Shown here: positions 33,864-42,507 of the stretch, piece by piece
Layout of the letters: every line of letters starts with the position of its first letter
How positions within the stretch are numbered: position 1 is the stretch's first letter
Source: Burkholderia cenocepacia
GTDB taxonomy: Bacteria; Pseudomonadota; Gammaproteobacteria; Burkholderiales; Burkholderiaceae
Direction of reading: 5' to 3'
DNA length: 64,000 nt
Assembly (NCBI RefSeq): GCF_900446215.1
Contig: NZ_UAQZ01000001.1
Location: 1,240,001 to 1,304,000 of the forward strand
Translations under genes and position numbers: made by a program
Notes under the pieces: generated by a model
Told to the model about the DNA's origin: nothing
The model's database searches: none
Seen by the model: only the letters and a program-made list of their open reading frames with translations

Positions 33864-36710
33864 ATGGATGCGCACAGCATGATCGGGGCACTCACGGGAG
33901 GGCTGATTCAGCAGGAACGGCTTCTCAAGCTCGATACACCGCTTGGTAGTAACGTCTTGATCCCGCATCGCGTGTTCGGGCAGTCTCGTATCGGTCGGGA
34001 TTACCTGTTCATGGTCGACTGTGTGTCGACATCGAATGATGTCCAGCTCAAGGCACTGATTTCGCAGCCCATCACGCTGTGGATCCAGCAAACCGACAAG
34101 TCCTATCTTCCTCACCACGGCTACATTCATACCGCGAGAAAACTCGGTGTGGATGGCGGACTCGCGTGTTATCAGCTCAGTTTCTCGTCATGGCTGCATT
34201 TCCTGAAATTCCGACGGGACCAGCGCCACTGGCAAGACAAGACCGTCGACGCGATCATTGCCGACGTATTCGATGCGCATCCGCAGGCGCGCGGAATGTA
34301 TCGCTTTGAATTGTCGCAACCGCTGCCCTCGCGTTCCTATTGCCGTCAGGACGAAACCGACTGGAATTTCGTGCATCGGCTGCTCGAATCCGAAGGTCTG
34401 TACGGCGTCTGGAGACAAGCGCAGGACGGCAAATCGCACACGCTCGTGATGACCGACCGTCTGCAGACGCTCGAGCCGCTTGCGCCGGCAACGGTCGAGT
34501 TTTCGCGGGCGGGCGTTCATGGCGAAGTGGACGCCTTGACGCAGTGGGCCGGTACCCGGACGCTGCAGTCCGTCCTGCTGTCGACGCGAACGTTCGACTA
34601 CAAGAATCCGTCGACCCCTGCCAACCCGAAGGCGACGTCGGTGCCCACGATGGCGAACCAGGGCGATCTGCCGTCGCAGGCCGAGGTGTATGAATACACG
34701 GGCGGCTATACGTACCCGGAACAGGAGCGCGGCGATCATCTCGGCAAGATCCGCATGGAGGAATGGGAGTCGCGAGCCAAGCGCTACGATGGTGTCGGCG
34801 GGGTGCGCCGCATCGATGCGGGGCGGCGATTCACGCTGACGGGGCATCCCGAGCACGATCAGGACGCGGCCGATCACCGGGAATTCGCGGTGATCGAGGT
34901 CGAGTGGATCATCGTGAACAACGTGCCGCTTTCCGGGCACGAAGCCAACTATCCACACAGCCTCTATTCGGCAGTGAAACAGGCCGATGCGGACGACCCC
35001 GACAAGCTGTTCACCGTATCGCATGACGACGGCTCGACTGGCTTCTATCGAGTTGCCATCGAAGCGCAGCGTACGTCCGTGCCATATCGCAGCCCGCTCG
35101 AACACCGGAAACCGGAAGCCAAGCTGGAATCGGCCATCGTGGCCGGCCCCAAAGGGCAGCAGGCGTATACCGACAGCCTGAACCGGATCAAGGTGCTGTT
35201 CATCTGGGATCGGCACAACGAAGGTGACGAGCGGGCGTCGTGCTGGGTACGTGTCGCGCAATCCGACACCGGCGACGGGTACGGTGGCGTTCACATGCCG
35301 CGCGCAGGCGAGGAACTGCTGATCGGCCATATCGGGAACGACATCGACCGTCCGATTGCATTGCACCGCGTCTACAACGGGGCCGCGAAGCCGCGATGGC
35401 ATTCGAATGCGCTGCTGTCGGGCTACCGGTCCCAGGAGTTTTCGGGAAGCGGTTACAACCAGATGGTCATGGACGACTCCACGGGCCAGAACCGCGTGCA
35501 TCTGTATAGCAGCAGCACGAATGCCGCGTTGCACCTGGGCTACCTGATCGATCAGAACGACAACGCACGGGGCGGTTATCTGGGCAAAGGCTTCGACTTG
35601 AGCTCCGAAGCCTATGGCGCGCTGCGGGCCGGGCGAGGACTGTTCGTGACGACGCACCCGGTGGCCAGCCAGCCACTCGATGCCAGCCTGGCGACGCGTC
35701 AATTGAACGGCTCCGCGAATATCCTCGATGGCTTGTCGCAGGCAAGCGAAACGTCGAAGGCGGAAAGCCTGAAGGATGGCCACGACACCTTCAAGGCCTT
35801 CGCGGATGCGACGCAGCACAGCGAATCGGGTGCGACGGGCGGTGGCGGTGTGACGGCCGGCGGAGGGACGGGCGACGCCAGTGCGTTCAAGCAGCCGGTG
35901 ATCCTCATGGCTGCGCCTGCCGGCATCGGCCTGTCGACGCAGAAGTCGACGCACGTTGCGGCGGATCAGCACGTCAATATCGTCAGCGGGCAAAGCACGC
36001 ACGTGGCGACCGGCAAATCGCTGGTCGCCAGCATTACGGAGAAACTGAGCCTGTTCGTGCAGAATGCCGGGATGAAGCTGTTTGCCGCGAAGGGGAAGAT
36101 CGAGGTTCAGACTCATGCGGACAATGTCGAAGTGACCGCGCAGAAGTCGTTGTTGCTGGCCTCCGTGACCGAGAAGGTCCAGGCATCGGCGCAGCAGGAA
36201 ATCCTGTTGACGTCGGGCGGCGCGTACATTCGGCTCAAAGGGGGCGACATCGAGATTCATGCGCCAGGAAAGATCGACATCAAGGGCGCGCAGCATGCGT
36301 TCAGCGGCCCTGCGCGGATGGATGTGACCCATCCCGCGTTCAAGGATTTGCCGACGCGTCGGCTGATGCTGAATACCATGGCCTCGCCGTCCGCGACCCG
36401 TGTCGTTCCGGTCGGCATGCCGTACAAGCTTTACGCGGACGGGGCGCTGGTCAAGCAAGGGGTGTTCGACAAGACCGGGCAGTTGCCGATCGATCATCAG
36501 GTCACCACGCAGAAGTACACGCTGGAGATGGCGAACGGGGTGAAGCACGAGATTCCGGTGCCGGGTGAGTATCGGGATGCCGAGAACGGGAAACTTGCGA
36601 ATCAGGGGTTTCAGTATCACGAAGGTGCACCGGACGATGGTGCTGCACCAGATCGGGCCACGCATCGGCAAATCTATAATGAACTGCTCAGTCCTTCGTC
36701 GGAAGCATAG
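33864..36710 (+). CDS. vgrG: Type VI secretion spike protein VgrG (TssI)
   Basis: The 948-residue VgrG begins with the gp27-like domain (DTPLGSNVLIPHRVFGQSRI, DETDWNFVHRLLESEGLYGV), then the gp5/OB-fold region around VRVAQSDTGDGYGGVHMPRA and ELLIGHIGNDIDRPI. A DUF2345 needle follows (IRLKGGDIEIHAPGKIDIKG). After about residue 835 there is an extra tail of ~110 residues (VVPVGMPYKLYADGALVKQG and beyond) that looks like a small beta domain and is the likely docking site for the effector encoded three bases downstream. It forms the tip of the T6SS tube. The T6SS core genes are not in this window, so this is an orphan vgrG island. Confidence 0.92.
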   Translation: MDAHSMIGALTGGLIQQERLLKLDTPLGSNVLIPHRVFGQSRIGRDYLFMVDCVSTSNDVQLKALISQPITLWIQQTDKSYLPHHGYIHTARKLGVDGGLACYQLSFSSWLHFLKFRRDQRHWQDKTVDAIIADVFDAHPQARGMYRFELSQPLPSRSYCRQDETDWNFVHRLLESEGLYGVWRQAQDGKSHTLVMTDRLQTLEPLAPATVEFSRAGVHGEVDALTQWAGTRTLQSVLLSTRTFDYKNPSTPANPKATSVPTMANQGDLPSQAEVYEYTGGYTYPEQERGDHLGKIRMEEWESRAKRYDGVGGVRRIDAGRRFTLTGHPEHDQDAADHREFAVIEVEWIIVNNVPLSGHEANYPHSLYSAVKQADADDPDKLFTVSHDDGSTGFYRVAIEAQRTSVPYRSPLEHRKPEAKLESAIVAGPKGQQAYTDSLNRIKVLFIWDRHNEGDERASCWVRVAQSDTGDGYGGVHMPRAGEELLIGHIGNDIDRPIALHRVYNGAAKPRWHSNALLSGYRSQEFSGSGYNQMVMDDSTGQNRVHLYSSSTNAALHLGYLIDQNDNARGGYLGKGFDLSSEAYGALRAGRGLFVTTHPVASQPLDASLATRQLNGSANILDGLSQASETSKAESLKDGHDTFKAFADATQHSESGATGGGGVTAGGGTGDASAFKQPVILMAAPAGIGLSTQKSTHVAADQHVNIVSGQSTHVATGKSLVASITEKLSLFVQNAGMKLFAAKGKIEVQTHADNVEVTAQKSLLLASVTEKVQASAQQEILLTSGGAYIRLKGGDIEIHAPGKIDIKGAQHAFSGPARMDVTHPAFKDLPTRRLMLNTMASPSATRVVPVGMPYKLYADGALVKQGVFDKTGQLPIDHQVTTQKYTLEMANGVKHEIPVPGEYRDAENGKLANQGFQYHEGAPDDGAAPDRATHRQIYNELLSPSSEA

Positions 36711-36713
36711 ACT

Positions 36714-38765
36714 ATGGCCAATATAAATAAATCCATTACCACGCCGATTGCGCAGAATCACACTTCATCGGCGATGGCATGTTTGCCATGGTTTGTTTGT
36801 AATAGCGAATATAGTCCGTCGGCTGCGGGATTTCGGCCATTGGTCAATGGCCGCGATGCATTTGCCGCTGTTTACAAGGCGATAGCCGATGCAAAACATT
36901 CGATTGACATTATTTGTTGGGGATTCCAGCCATCGATGTATTTTCTCCGTGATGGCACGGGGAAGCGAATTGGCGAACTGCTCGAGCAAAAAGGAAAGGA
37001 AGGTGTAAAAGTAAGGCTGCTGTGCTGGCGAGATCCGTTTTATATGGCGGAACTCAGTGAAAACAATATGCCGGGCAATGATTTTATAACACCACTTAAA
37101 CGCGCCCTTCCGAAATGGGTTTACGACCACGTATCGATGCTTGGGCGGGACTATCAGACGGATGAGGAGCGGGTATTTGACATCAATTGGTACCAGCGCG
37201 CCAACTTAAATAATGTCACGAATCCCGTGTCTCACTCCGTCACCGATCGAATTATCGAGGACACAGTCAATTTGCCGTTGAATGTGGTAGCTGCCTTGTC
37301 GAAGCCCTTTACTTCGGGCTCCAACCCGGTGCTGCACAAGATTGCGGGATTCCCCAACATCGAGTTGGCTACGCGAGGATTCGACCTGTCGGTACGCTCC
37401 GAAATCGTGGGAAGAATATCCGGTTACGGGACAATGGATGGGTGGAGTGGCGGCACAAAGGCAACGACCTCGGCTGCAATGGGAGGGGAGCCGTCGCACC
37501 ACCAGAAAATGGTGCTGGTGGACTACGATGATTCGGATCTGGCTACTGGTTTCGTCATGGGACACAACATGCTCGATCAGTATTGGGACACTGACAAGCA
37601 CAGCTATCAGGCGATGGCGCCCAGCAAGGGACGCAACGGCCCTTATCCGTGGCAGGACATCTCTAGTCGAGTGACCGGTCCGATACTGCAGTATCTAAAC
37701 AAGAATTTCTGTGAAGCATGGGATGACGCAACTGGCCAAAAATTGGCGAAGTCGCGAGAACATTTGGCCGGGATACACAAAATTAGAAACGATGCGCCCG
37801 ATGATGTTTCCGTGATGGCACAGATTGTTCGCACGCAATCGGAGAAAAATAAGCGGGAAATTCAAGTGATGTACTTGAATGCAGTCAATAACGCTACTCA
37901 GTGCATTTTCATCCAAAATCAATATTTTCGATGGAATGACCTTGCACTGAAGATAAAAGATGTCGCAAAGGCGCATGCAAAGGCAGGCCGTGATTTCGGC
38001 AGGGATGGTTCGATTTATTTGTTCGTCATCACCAACTCCAGCGACGACGCGGTTGGAAATGGAACGGTAAGAACGTATCAAATGCTAGAGTCGCTCGGAT
38101 GTGGAAATTCGATGCCTGGAGTGGCTCAACTCCAGCGCAGCGATGACTACGCTGCACAGCAAAAGGACCTGGAAGCTCAGCTTGCCGCTCAACAATCGAT
38201 ACAGCACAAATTTGCAGCACAGGGCGTTGATATCAATGCAGCTTCGCTACAGGGTGCCATGAATTTCTATCAGGATAATATGGCGAAGCAACAAGAACTG
38301 CAGCAAGCATTGAACGAGTTGAAGAGGAAAAAGCAGCTCAATGCACACATCGACCCGGATGCTCCGCCGTTGGACATCGAGGGCCTAAAGGTACAAGTTT
38401 GTACGCTCGTTGCTCCGGATTCACCCGGAGGAAACTGGTTACCTGTCTATGTTCATGCGAAACTGATGACGATTGACGACGCGTTCATGACGATTGGTTC
38501 CGCGAATGTGAACCTCCGGAGCATGAATGTCGATAGTGAGCTCAATATTTGCCACGAAAACTCGGTCGTGACAAAGTCGTTGAGGCAAAGGCTGTGGAGC
38601 ATGCATGCCGGGGACAAAGGCGCACAGGAAGACTTTTTCAAATCTTTTATGGCGTGGCATGACATCGTCGAGCAGAACAAGGTGAACAAAACAAAGAACC
38701 TTCCACCGGAAAAGTCACTCGTAAAATTTGTGAGAACGTCGGCCAAACGTACATACGCAGACTAA
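36714..38765 (+). CDS. Tle5-like phospholipase D effector of T6SS
   Basis: The 683-residue protein has two intact HKD motifs: HQKMVLVDYDDSDLATGF (H263, K265, D270) and HAKLMTIDDAFMTIGSANVN (H581, K583). An N-terminal AYKAIADAKHSIDIICWG-like PLD fold entry (residues ~45-66) precedes them. This is the arrangement of Tle5-family effectors, which degrade phosphatidylethanolamine in target cells. There is no signal peptide, as expected for a VgrG-delivered effector; an extended helical insertion lies between the HKD halves. It starts three bases after vgrG. Base composition is clearly AT-richer than flanking genes, indicating acquired DNA. Immunity is probably provided by the lipoprotein downstream. 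Confidence 0.9.
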   Translation: MANINKSITTPIAQNHTSSAMACLPWFVCNSEYSPSAAGFRPLVNGRDAFAAVYKAIADAKHSIDIICWGFQPSMYFLRDGTGKRIGELLEQKGKEGVKVRLLCWRDPFYMAELSENNMPGNDFITPLKRALPKWVYDHVSMLGRDYQTDEERVFDINWYQRANLNNVTNPVSHSVTDRIIEDTVNLPLNVVAALSKPFTSGSNPVLHKIAGFPNIELATRGFDLSVRSEIVGRISGYGTMDGWSGGTKATTSAAMGGEPSHHQKMVLVDYDDSDLATGFVMGHNMLDQYWDTDKHSYQAMAPSKGRNGPYPWQDISSRVTGPILQYLNKNFCEAWDDATGQKLAKSREHLAGIHKIRNDAPDDVSVMAQIVRTQSEKNKREIQVMYLNAVNNATQCIFIQNQYFRWNDLALKIKDVAKAHAKAGRDFGRDGSIYLFVITNSSDDAVGNGTVRTYQMLESLGCGNSMPGVAQLQRSDDYAAQQKDLEAQLAAQQSIQHKFAAQGVDINAASLQGAMNFYQDNMAKQQELQQALNELKRKKQLNAHIDPDAPPLDIEGLKVQVCTLVAPDSPGGNWLPVYVHAKLMTIDDAFMTIGSANVNLRSMNVDSELNICHENSVVTKSLRQRLWSMHAGDKGAQEDFFKSFMAWHDIVEQNKVNKTKNLPPEKSLVKFVRTSAKRTYAD

Positions 38766-38768
38766 TTG

Positions 38769-40076
38769 ATGAACAGACATATCCTGATCGTTTTTCTATC
38801 CGTAAGCTTGTGCGCATGTACCGAAAAGGAGTCGAAAGTGTCTCAATTGCCTGATCTGAGTGCCGTTCGCGCAAATCTGGAGTTTGTCTGCGCTCACGAA
38901 TCGGATCATTTGCCATCATTGGATCCCAATGCAGATATTCTTTTCAAATATGCCAGATATTTGCAAAAAAATAGTGGGCCTAAGGACTACGATGATATTC
39001 TTCGATATTATCGTATTGCAGCGGCCTATGATCACTATAAGGCCAATACGAACGCGCAATTGTTGATTTCGCAGGGACTTGCTAGTTCTCCCGACGCAGA
39101 AAAAGAGTCGGTCGATCTTGCCTCGCGGCTTGTCGATAAAGGGATACCCTCGGGATACTATGACATTGGTCATTATCTGGAGGGGGGATATGGATTGAAG
39201 AAAAATCCGGAAATGTCGTTGCGTTATTTTCGGAAAGCTGCCGATCTGGGGAGTCCGGAGGCGCAATACTATGTGGCGGACCTCCTGGCGCCGATGGATA
39301 AGGCTCCTGAGGTGGCAAAGCAAATGCGCGAATGCGCAACAGCCCAAGGGTTCGGTAAAGCTGCAAGTGCTTTGGGAATTGATCTGAAAACAGATAAGCA
39401 CTATGCGGAGGCGGTAAAGGCGTTCCAGAAAGGGGTTGAATCGGGGGATGTTCAGTCAGCATCGTTCCTGGAGAACGGGTTTGAAGCACCTCCCGAGAGT
39501 GATCGCCTGTATTACCTTGCTCTCTCTAAAGATCCGGAGCGCACTCGACGCTATGATCTGATTGCGAGATTTCTCGACCACAACGACGGCCGCAATCCCA
39601 AGGTCCCGGATATCGACAAGATTGTTCCGCTGCCGCCGGCAAAACTGCCGCCGTGGGACGGCACGTTCCAATGGCAAAAGGAACAAGACGCAGCGACGCC
39701 ACCGCAGAAGCCTTCAGACGAGTTCATCAACGAGATGGCGAAAGCCAAACATCTCGATCCCGCGACAGGATTACCGCTCCCAGGATCCGCGGACAAGACT
39801 TCGCAGGCCGAGCAACCGGAAAACGTCGCATCCCGCCTGCCGTTGGGTACGGTTGCTCACACGGGCCAGACCTGCCCGGAAGACGGCGTATGGTGCGCGA
39901 AACTCGGTGCGGGTCAGTTTGGCGATACGCAGCGCCGATTCCTCAAGGGCGACGCGCTGCCGTCTGTCGTCGTGCATGAACCGAGAAAGCTGGCGGTGCT
40001 CGACAGCATGATGGGGACGCGCCGGCACGTTGAACAAGTTGCATGGGAACTCGTTGCGTACCTTGATCAGGCTTGA
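38769..40076 (+). CDS. Sel1-repeat lipoprotein, likely Tle5 immunity protein (copy 1)
   Basis: The 435-residue protein starts with a lipoprotein signal (HILIVFLSVSLCAC, lipidated Cys near residue 17). A helical Sel1-like repeat region follows, e.g. YYDIGHYLEGGYGLKKNPEM and SLRYFRKAADLGSPEAQYYV, then a C-terminal domain with WDGTFQWQKEQDAATPP and GQTCPEDGVWCAKLGAGQFG. Periplasmic Sel1-repeat lipoproteins are the known immunity partners of Tle5 phospholipases, which act from the periplasmic side. ATG 38769 lies three bases after the effector stop; the in-frame TTG at 38766 is a less likely start. Its 3' part is nearly identical to the second copy at 40690. Confidence 0.85.
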   Translation: MNRHILIVFLSVSLCACTEKESKVSQLPDLSAVRANLEFVCAHESDHLPSLDPNADILFKYARYLQKNSGPKDYDDILRYYRIAAAYDHYKANTNAQLLISQGLASSPDAEKESVDLASRLVDKGIPSGYYDIGHYLEGGYGLKKNPEMSLRYFRKAADLGSPEAQYYVADLLAPMDKAPEVAKQMRECATAQGFGKAASALGIDLKTDKHYAEAVKAFQKGVESGDVQSASFLENGFEAPPESDRLYYLALSKDPERTRRYDLIARFLDHNDGRNPKVPDIDKIVPLPPAKLPPWDGTFQWQKEQDAATPPQKPSDEFINEMAKAKHLDPATGLPLPGSADKTSQAEQPENVASRLPLGTVAHTGQTCPEDGVWCAKLGAGQFGDTQRRFLKGDALPSVVVHEPRKLAVLDSMMGTRRHVEQVAWELVAYLDQA

Positions 40077-40382
40077 CCGGTTCATGCATCAAGGCTGCGT
40101 GCCCAACCCGCTCGTTCGATTGCGGCCACGCGCAGCAGGCTCGATTGATCATGTGTAGAACGTCTATCGCCTTGCTTGTTTCGTGCCTGCTGGCCGCGTG
40201 CTCGAAGAGCGAGAATGCTACGCGCGCGCGGACTGCCAACCCTGCCCGCAAGACGGCGCAGGTTGCACGACACCCGAACCGACCAGATTGACGATACGCA
40301 GCACCTTTTCACCAGGACGACGCATCGCCGTCCGTCGACCACCCGCCCGGCCAACCGGCATCGTGCACCTGACGACTGATTT
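39614..40382 (+). repeat. Near-identical direct repeat, unit 1 (~770 bp)
   Basis: From CGACAAGATTG at 39614 to CTGACGACTGATT near 40382 this segment matches 41538-42308 at an offset of 1924 bp (slightly less at the very end because of small indels). By eye there are about six mismatches in the 463 bases up to the stop codons. It covers the C-terminal third of the immunity gene plus the downstream lipoprotein relic. Upstream of 39614 the two immunity genes are only moderately alike. Confidence 0.85.
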
Positions 40383-40383
40383 G
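40151..40383 (+). pseudogene. Degenerate immunity-like lipoprotein relic (copy 1)
   Basis: An ATG at 40151 opens a lipoprotein signal (RTSIALLVSCLLAACSKSEN) but the frame ends after 46 codons. Shifting frame restores likeness to the immunity protein C-terminus: CQPCPQDGAGC corresponds to GQTCPEDGVWC, and in another frame DDTQHLFTRTTHRRPS-like sequence corresponds to GDTQRRFLKGDALPSV. The bases CGATACGCAGC and CCGTCC(G) are shared with the intact genes. This is best read as an internally deleted, frameshifted immunity gene. A 46-residue lipoprotein could still be made. Confidence 0.6.
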
Positions 40384-40686
40384 ATGACGATCGACGATGT
40401 GTTTACGACGCTGGGGTCGGCCAACATCAACACACGCAGCATGGAGGCGGATAGCGAACTCAATATCTGTCACGAGAATGGTGACGTGACCAAGAGGTTA
40501 CGGCAGCAGTTGTGGAGTCTGCATACGAACAAGGAGGGGGCGCAGGATGATCCAGGGCAAGCTTTTAATAAATGGGAAATGATTCTTAACAATAACGCCG
40601 ACCTGCAGGGTGGAGGAAAGCATTCACCCGTCGCTTCGATTATTCGTTTCATGCGCATGTCAAACGAACGCACCTACAAAGACTGA
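40384..40686 (+). pseudogene. Orphan C-terminal fragment of a second phospholipase D effector
   Basis: The frame encodes about 100 residues (LMTIDDVFTTLGSANINTRS, ELNICHENGDVTKRLRQQLW and onward to a stop) that align with the last ~100 residues of the Tle5-like effector at 36714. It begins exactly after the His-x-Lys of the second HKD motif, so the catalytic His and Lys are missing and the fragment cannot be active. The join is at CTGACGACTGATT, where the upstream repeat ends. It differs enough from the intact gene to come from another, related effector. The stop is followed three bases later by an immunity gene. Confidence 0.82.
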
Positions 40687-40689
40687 AAA

Positions 40690-42000
40690 ATGAGAAAGTC
40701 GCTTGTAATTTATACGGTCGTGTTGCTAGTGTGCGCCTGCACCAACAAGGAAGACTCAGTGGACTCGAATTTACCCGATATGTCGGACGTACGAGCCAAT
40801 CTCGCACTTACGTGTGTGCACGAGAGTGAACATCTTCCGCCTTTGGATCCGCGGGCAGATCAGTTGTTTCAGTATGGTCGCTATTTGCAGAAAATCGATG
40901 GTCCAAAGGATTTCGATGAAATCGTCCGCTACTATCGAATAGCTGCAGCGTATGGTCACTACAAAGCCAACACTAACGCACAGAGGCTGATTTCCCAAGG
41001 GTTGGCTAACTCCCCTGACGGGGCAAAGGAAACCATTGCGCTGGCAAAGAAGTTAATTGATGACGGAGTTCCTGGTGGCTATTACGACATCGGGCACTAT
41101 CTCGAAGCTGGCTATGGGGTAAAGCAGGATGCCGAGATGGCCTTGCGGTATTTCAGGAAGGCTGCGGACATGGGAAGTCCTGAGGCACAAACTTATGTTG
41201 CCGAGCAGCTGGCGCCACACGATCGAGCTCCCGAGATTGCACGTCAAATGAGGCAGTGTGCGACCAATCAAGGTTACGGAGATGCTGCCAATTATTTGGG
41301 AATTAATTTTAAAAACGACTCAAAATATTCGGATGCCGTTTTATCCTTTCAAAAAGGTGTGAAGGCGGGGAGTGCTCAAGCTGCGTTGGCACTCGAAGAG
41401 GGATTCAACGGCCCCGAGGCATCAAATCGTCTTTCGTACCTTGCGCTCGCGCACGATCCAGAACGCTCGCGTCGTTATCGGTTGATCGGCAAATTTCTCG
41501 ATAGCAACGAGAGCCGTAACCCGAAGGTTCCCGACCTCGACAAGATTGTTCCGCTGCCGCCGGCAAAACTGCCGCCGTGGGACGGCACGTTCCAATGGCA
41601 AAAGGAACAAGACGCAGCGACGCCACCGCAGAAGCCTTCAGACGAGTTCATCAACGAGATGGCGAAAGCCAAACATCTCGATCCCGCGACAGGATTACCG
41701 CTCCCAGGATCCGCGGACAAGACTTCGCAGGCCGAGCAACCGGAAAACGTCGCATCCCGTCTGCCATTGGGTACGGTTGCTCACACGGGCCAGACCTGCC
41801 CGGAAGACGGCGTATGGTGCGCGAAACTCGGTGCGGGTCAGTTTGGCGATACGCAGCGCCGATTCCTCAAGGGCGACGCGCTACCGTCTGTCGTCGTGCA
41901 TGAACCGAGAAAGCTGGCGGTGCTCGACAGCATGATGGGGACGCGCCAACACGTTGAACAAGTTGCGTGGGAACTCGTTGCGTACCTTGATCAGGCTTGA
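40690..42000 (+). CDS. Sel1-repeat lipoprotein, likely Tle5 immunity protein (copy 2)
   Basis: The 436-residue lipoprotein (signal KSLVIYTVVLLVCACTNK) has the same design as copy 1: Sel1-like repeats such as YYDIGHYLEAGYGVKQDAEM and MALRYFRKAADMGSPEAQTY, then the same C-terminal domain. The N-terminal two thirds differ from copy 1 at many positions, while the C-terminal ~150 residues are practically identical, matching the near-identical DNA repeat. It follows the orphan effector fragment by three bases, the same spacing as effector and immunity gene at 38769. It probably protects against the related effector whose tip remains upstream. Confidence 0.85.
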   Translation: MRKSLVIYTVVLLVCACTNKEDSVDSNLPDMSDVRANLALTCVHESEHLPPLDPRADQLFQYGRYLQKIDGPKDFDEIVRYYRIAAAYGHYKANTNAQRLISQGLANSPDGAKETIALAKKLIDDGVPGGYYDIGHYLEAGYGVKQDAEMALRYFRKAADMGSPEAQTYVAEQLAPHDRAPEIARQMRQCATNQGYGDAANYLGINFKNDSKYSDAVLSFQKGVKAGSAQAALALEEGFNGPEASNRLSYLALAHDPERSRRYRLIGKFLDSNESRNPKVPDLDKIVPLPPAKLPPWDGTFQWQKEQDAATPPQKPSDEFINEMAKAKHLDPATGLPLPGSADKTSQAEQPENVASRLPLGTVAHTGQTCPEDGVWCAKLGAGQFGDTQRRFLKGDALPSVVVHEPRKLAVLDSMMGTRQHVEQVAWELVAYLDQA

Positions 42001-42308
42001 CCGGTTCATGCGTCAAGGCTGCGTGGCCAACCCGCTCGTTCGATTGCGGCCACGCGCAGCAGGCTCGATTGATCATGCGTAGAACGTCTATCGCCTTGCT
42101 TGTTTCGTGCCTGCTGGCCGCGTGCTCGAAGAGCGAGAATGCTACGCGCGCACAGACTGCCAACCCTGCCCGCAAGACGACGCAGGTTGTGCGACACCCA
42201 AACCGACCAGATTGACGATACGCAGCACCCCTTTCACCAAGACAACGCATTGCCGTCCGTCGACCACCCGCCCGGCCAACCCGGCATCGCGTACCTGACG
42301 ACTGATTG
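41538..42308 (+). repeat. Near-identical direct repeat, unit 2 (~770 bp)
   Basis: Second copy of the segment at 39614-40382, covering the C-terminal third of the second immunity gene and a second lipoprotein relic. Beyond CTGACGACTGATT it diverges: copy 1 runs into the phospholipase fragment, copy 2 into unrelated sequence. The near-identity points to recent duplication or gene conversion. Confidence 0.85.
42075..42308 (+). pseudogene. Degenerate immunity-like lipoprotein relic (copy 2)
   Basis: This has the same content as the relic at 40151: a lipoprotein signal RTSIALLVSCLLAACSKSEN and an early stop after 46 codons. A shifted frame reads DDTQHPFHQDNALPSVDHPP, close to GDTQRRFLKGDALPSVVVHE of the intact immunity proteins. 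In this copy the last frame runs on to YLTTD and a stop at about 42308. The shared ancestry with the immunity genes is clear at the DNA level. It is probably non-functional. Confidence 0.6.
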
Positions 42309-42328
42309 ATCCCGGAGTCCACATCGGC

Positions 42329-42466
42329 ATGCGCGTGTTGCCGATCACGATGGCGATCGTGACCCTCGGCGGCGCCTGTGTGGTTTACCGGGTGTGGTGC
42401 CGCGTGTTCTACGCTCCCGTGAGCCGCGATACGGCGGAAACGTCCCACGGAATGCCGTCGTCGTAG
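42329..42466 (+). CDS. Possible 45-residue membrane peptide
   Basis: An ATG frame encodes RVLPITMAIVTLGGACVVYR and a short polar tail. Nearly all third codon positions are G or C, as in genuine genes of this organism, and the segment could span a membrane once. There is no clear ribosome site and no known family. It may be the remnant of a longer gene cut by the effector-immunity rearrangement. Confidence 0.25.
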   Translation: MRVLPITMAIVTLGGACVVYRVWCRVFYAPVSRDTAETSHGMPSS

Positions 42467-42507
42467 AAGCCGAAGGCGGCGAATCACTGGGCGATCGCTG
42501 TTCCTCC

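Noticed and set aside
40183-40686. Single 167-residue gene joining the relic and the phospholipase tip
   Set aside because: Only the last ~100 residues match a protein; the first part is out-of-frame relic sequence, so it is treated as a chance read-through of two pseudogene pieces.
39614-42308. Transposon or insertion sequence causing the direct repeats
   Set aside because: No transposase, terminal inverted repeats or target duplications are visible; the repeat ends lie within genes, so homologous recombination is the simpler reading.
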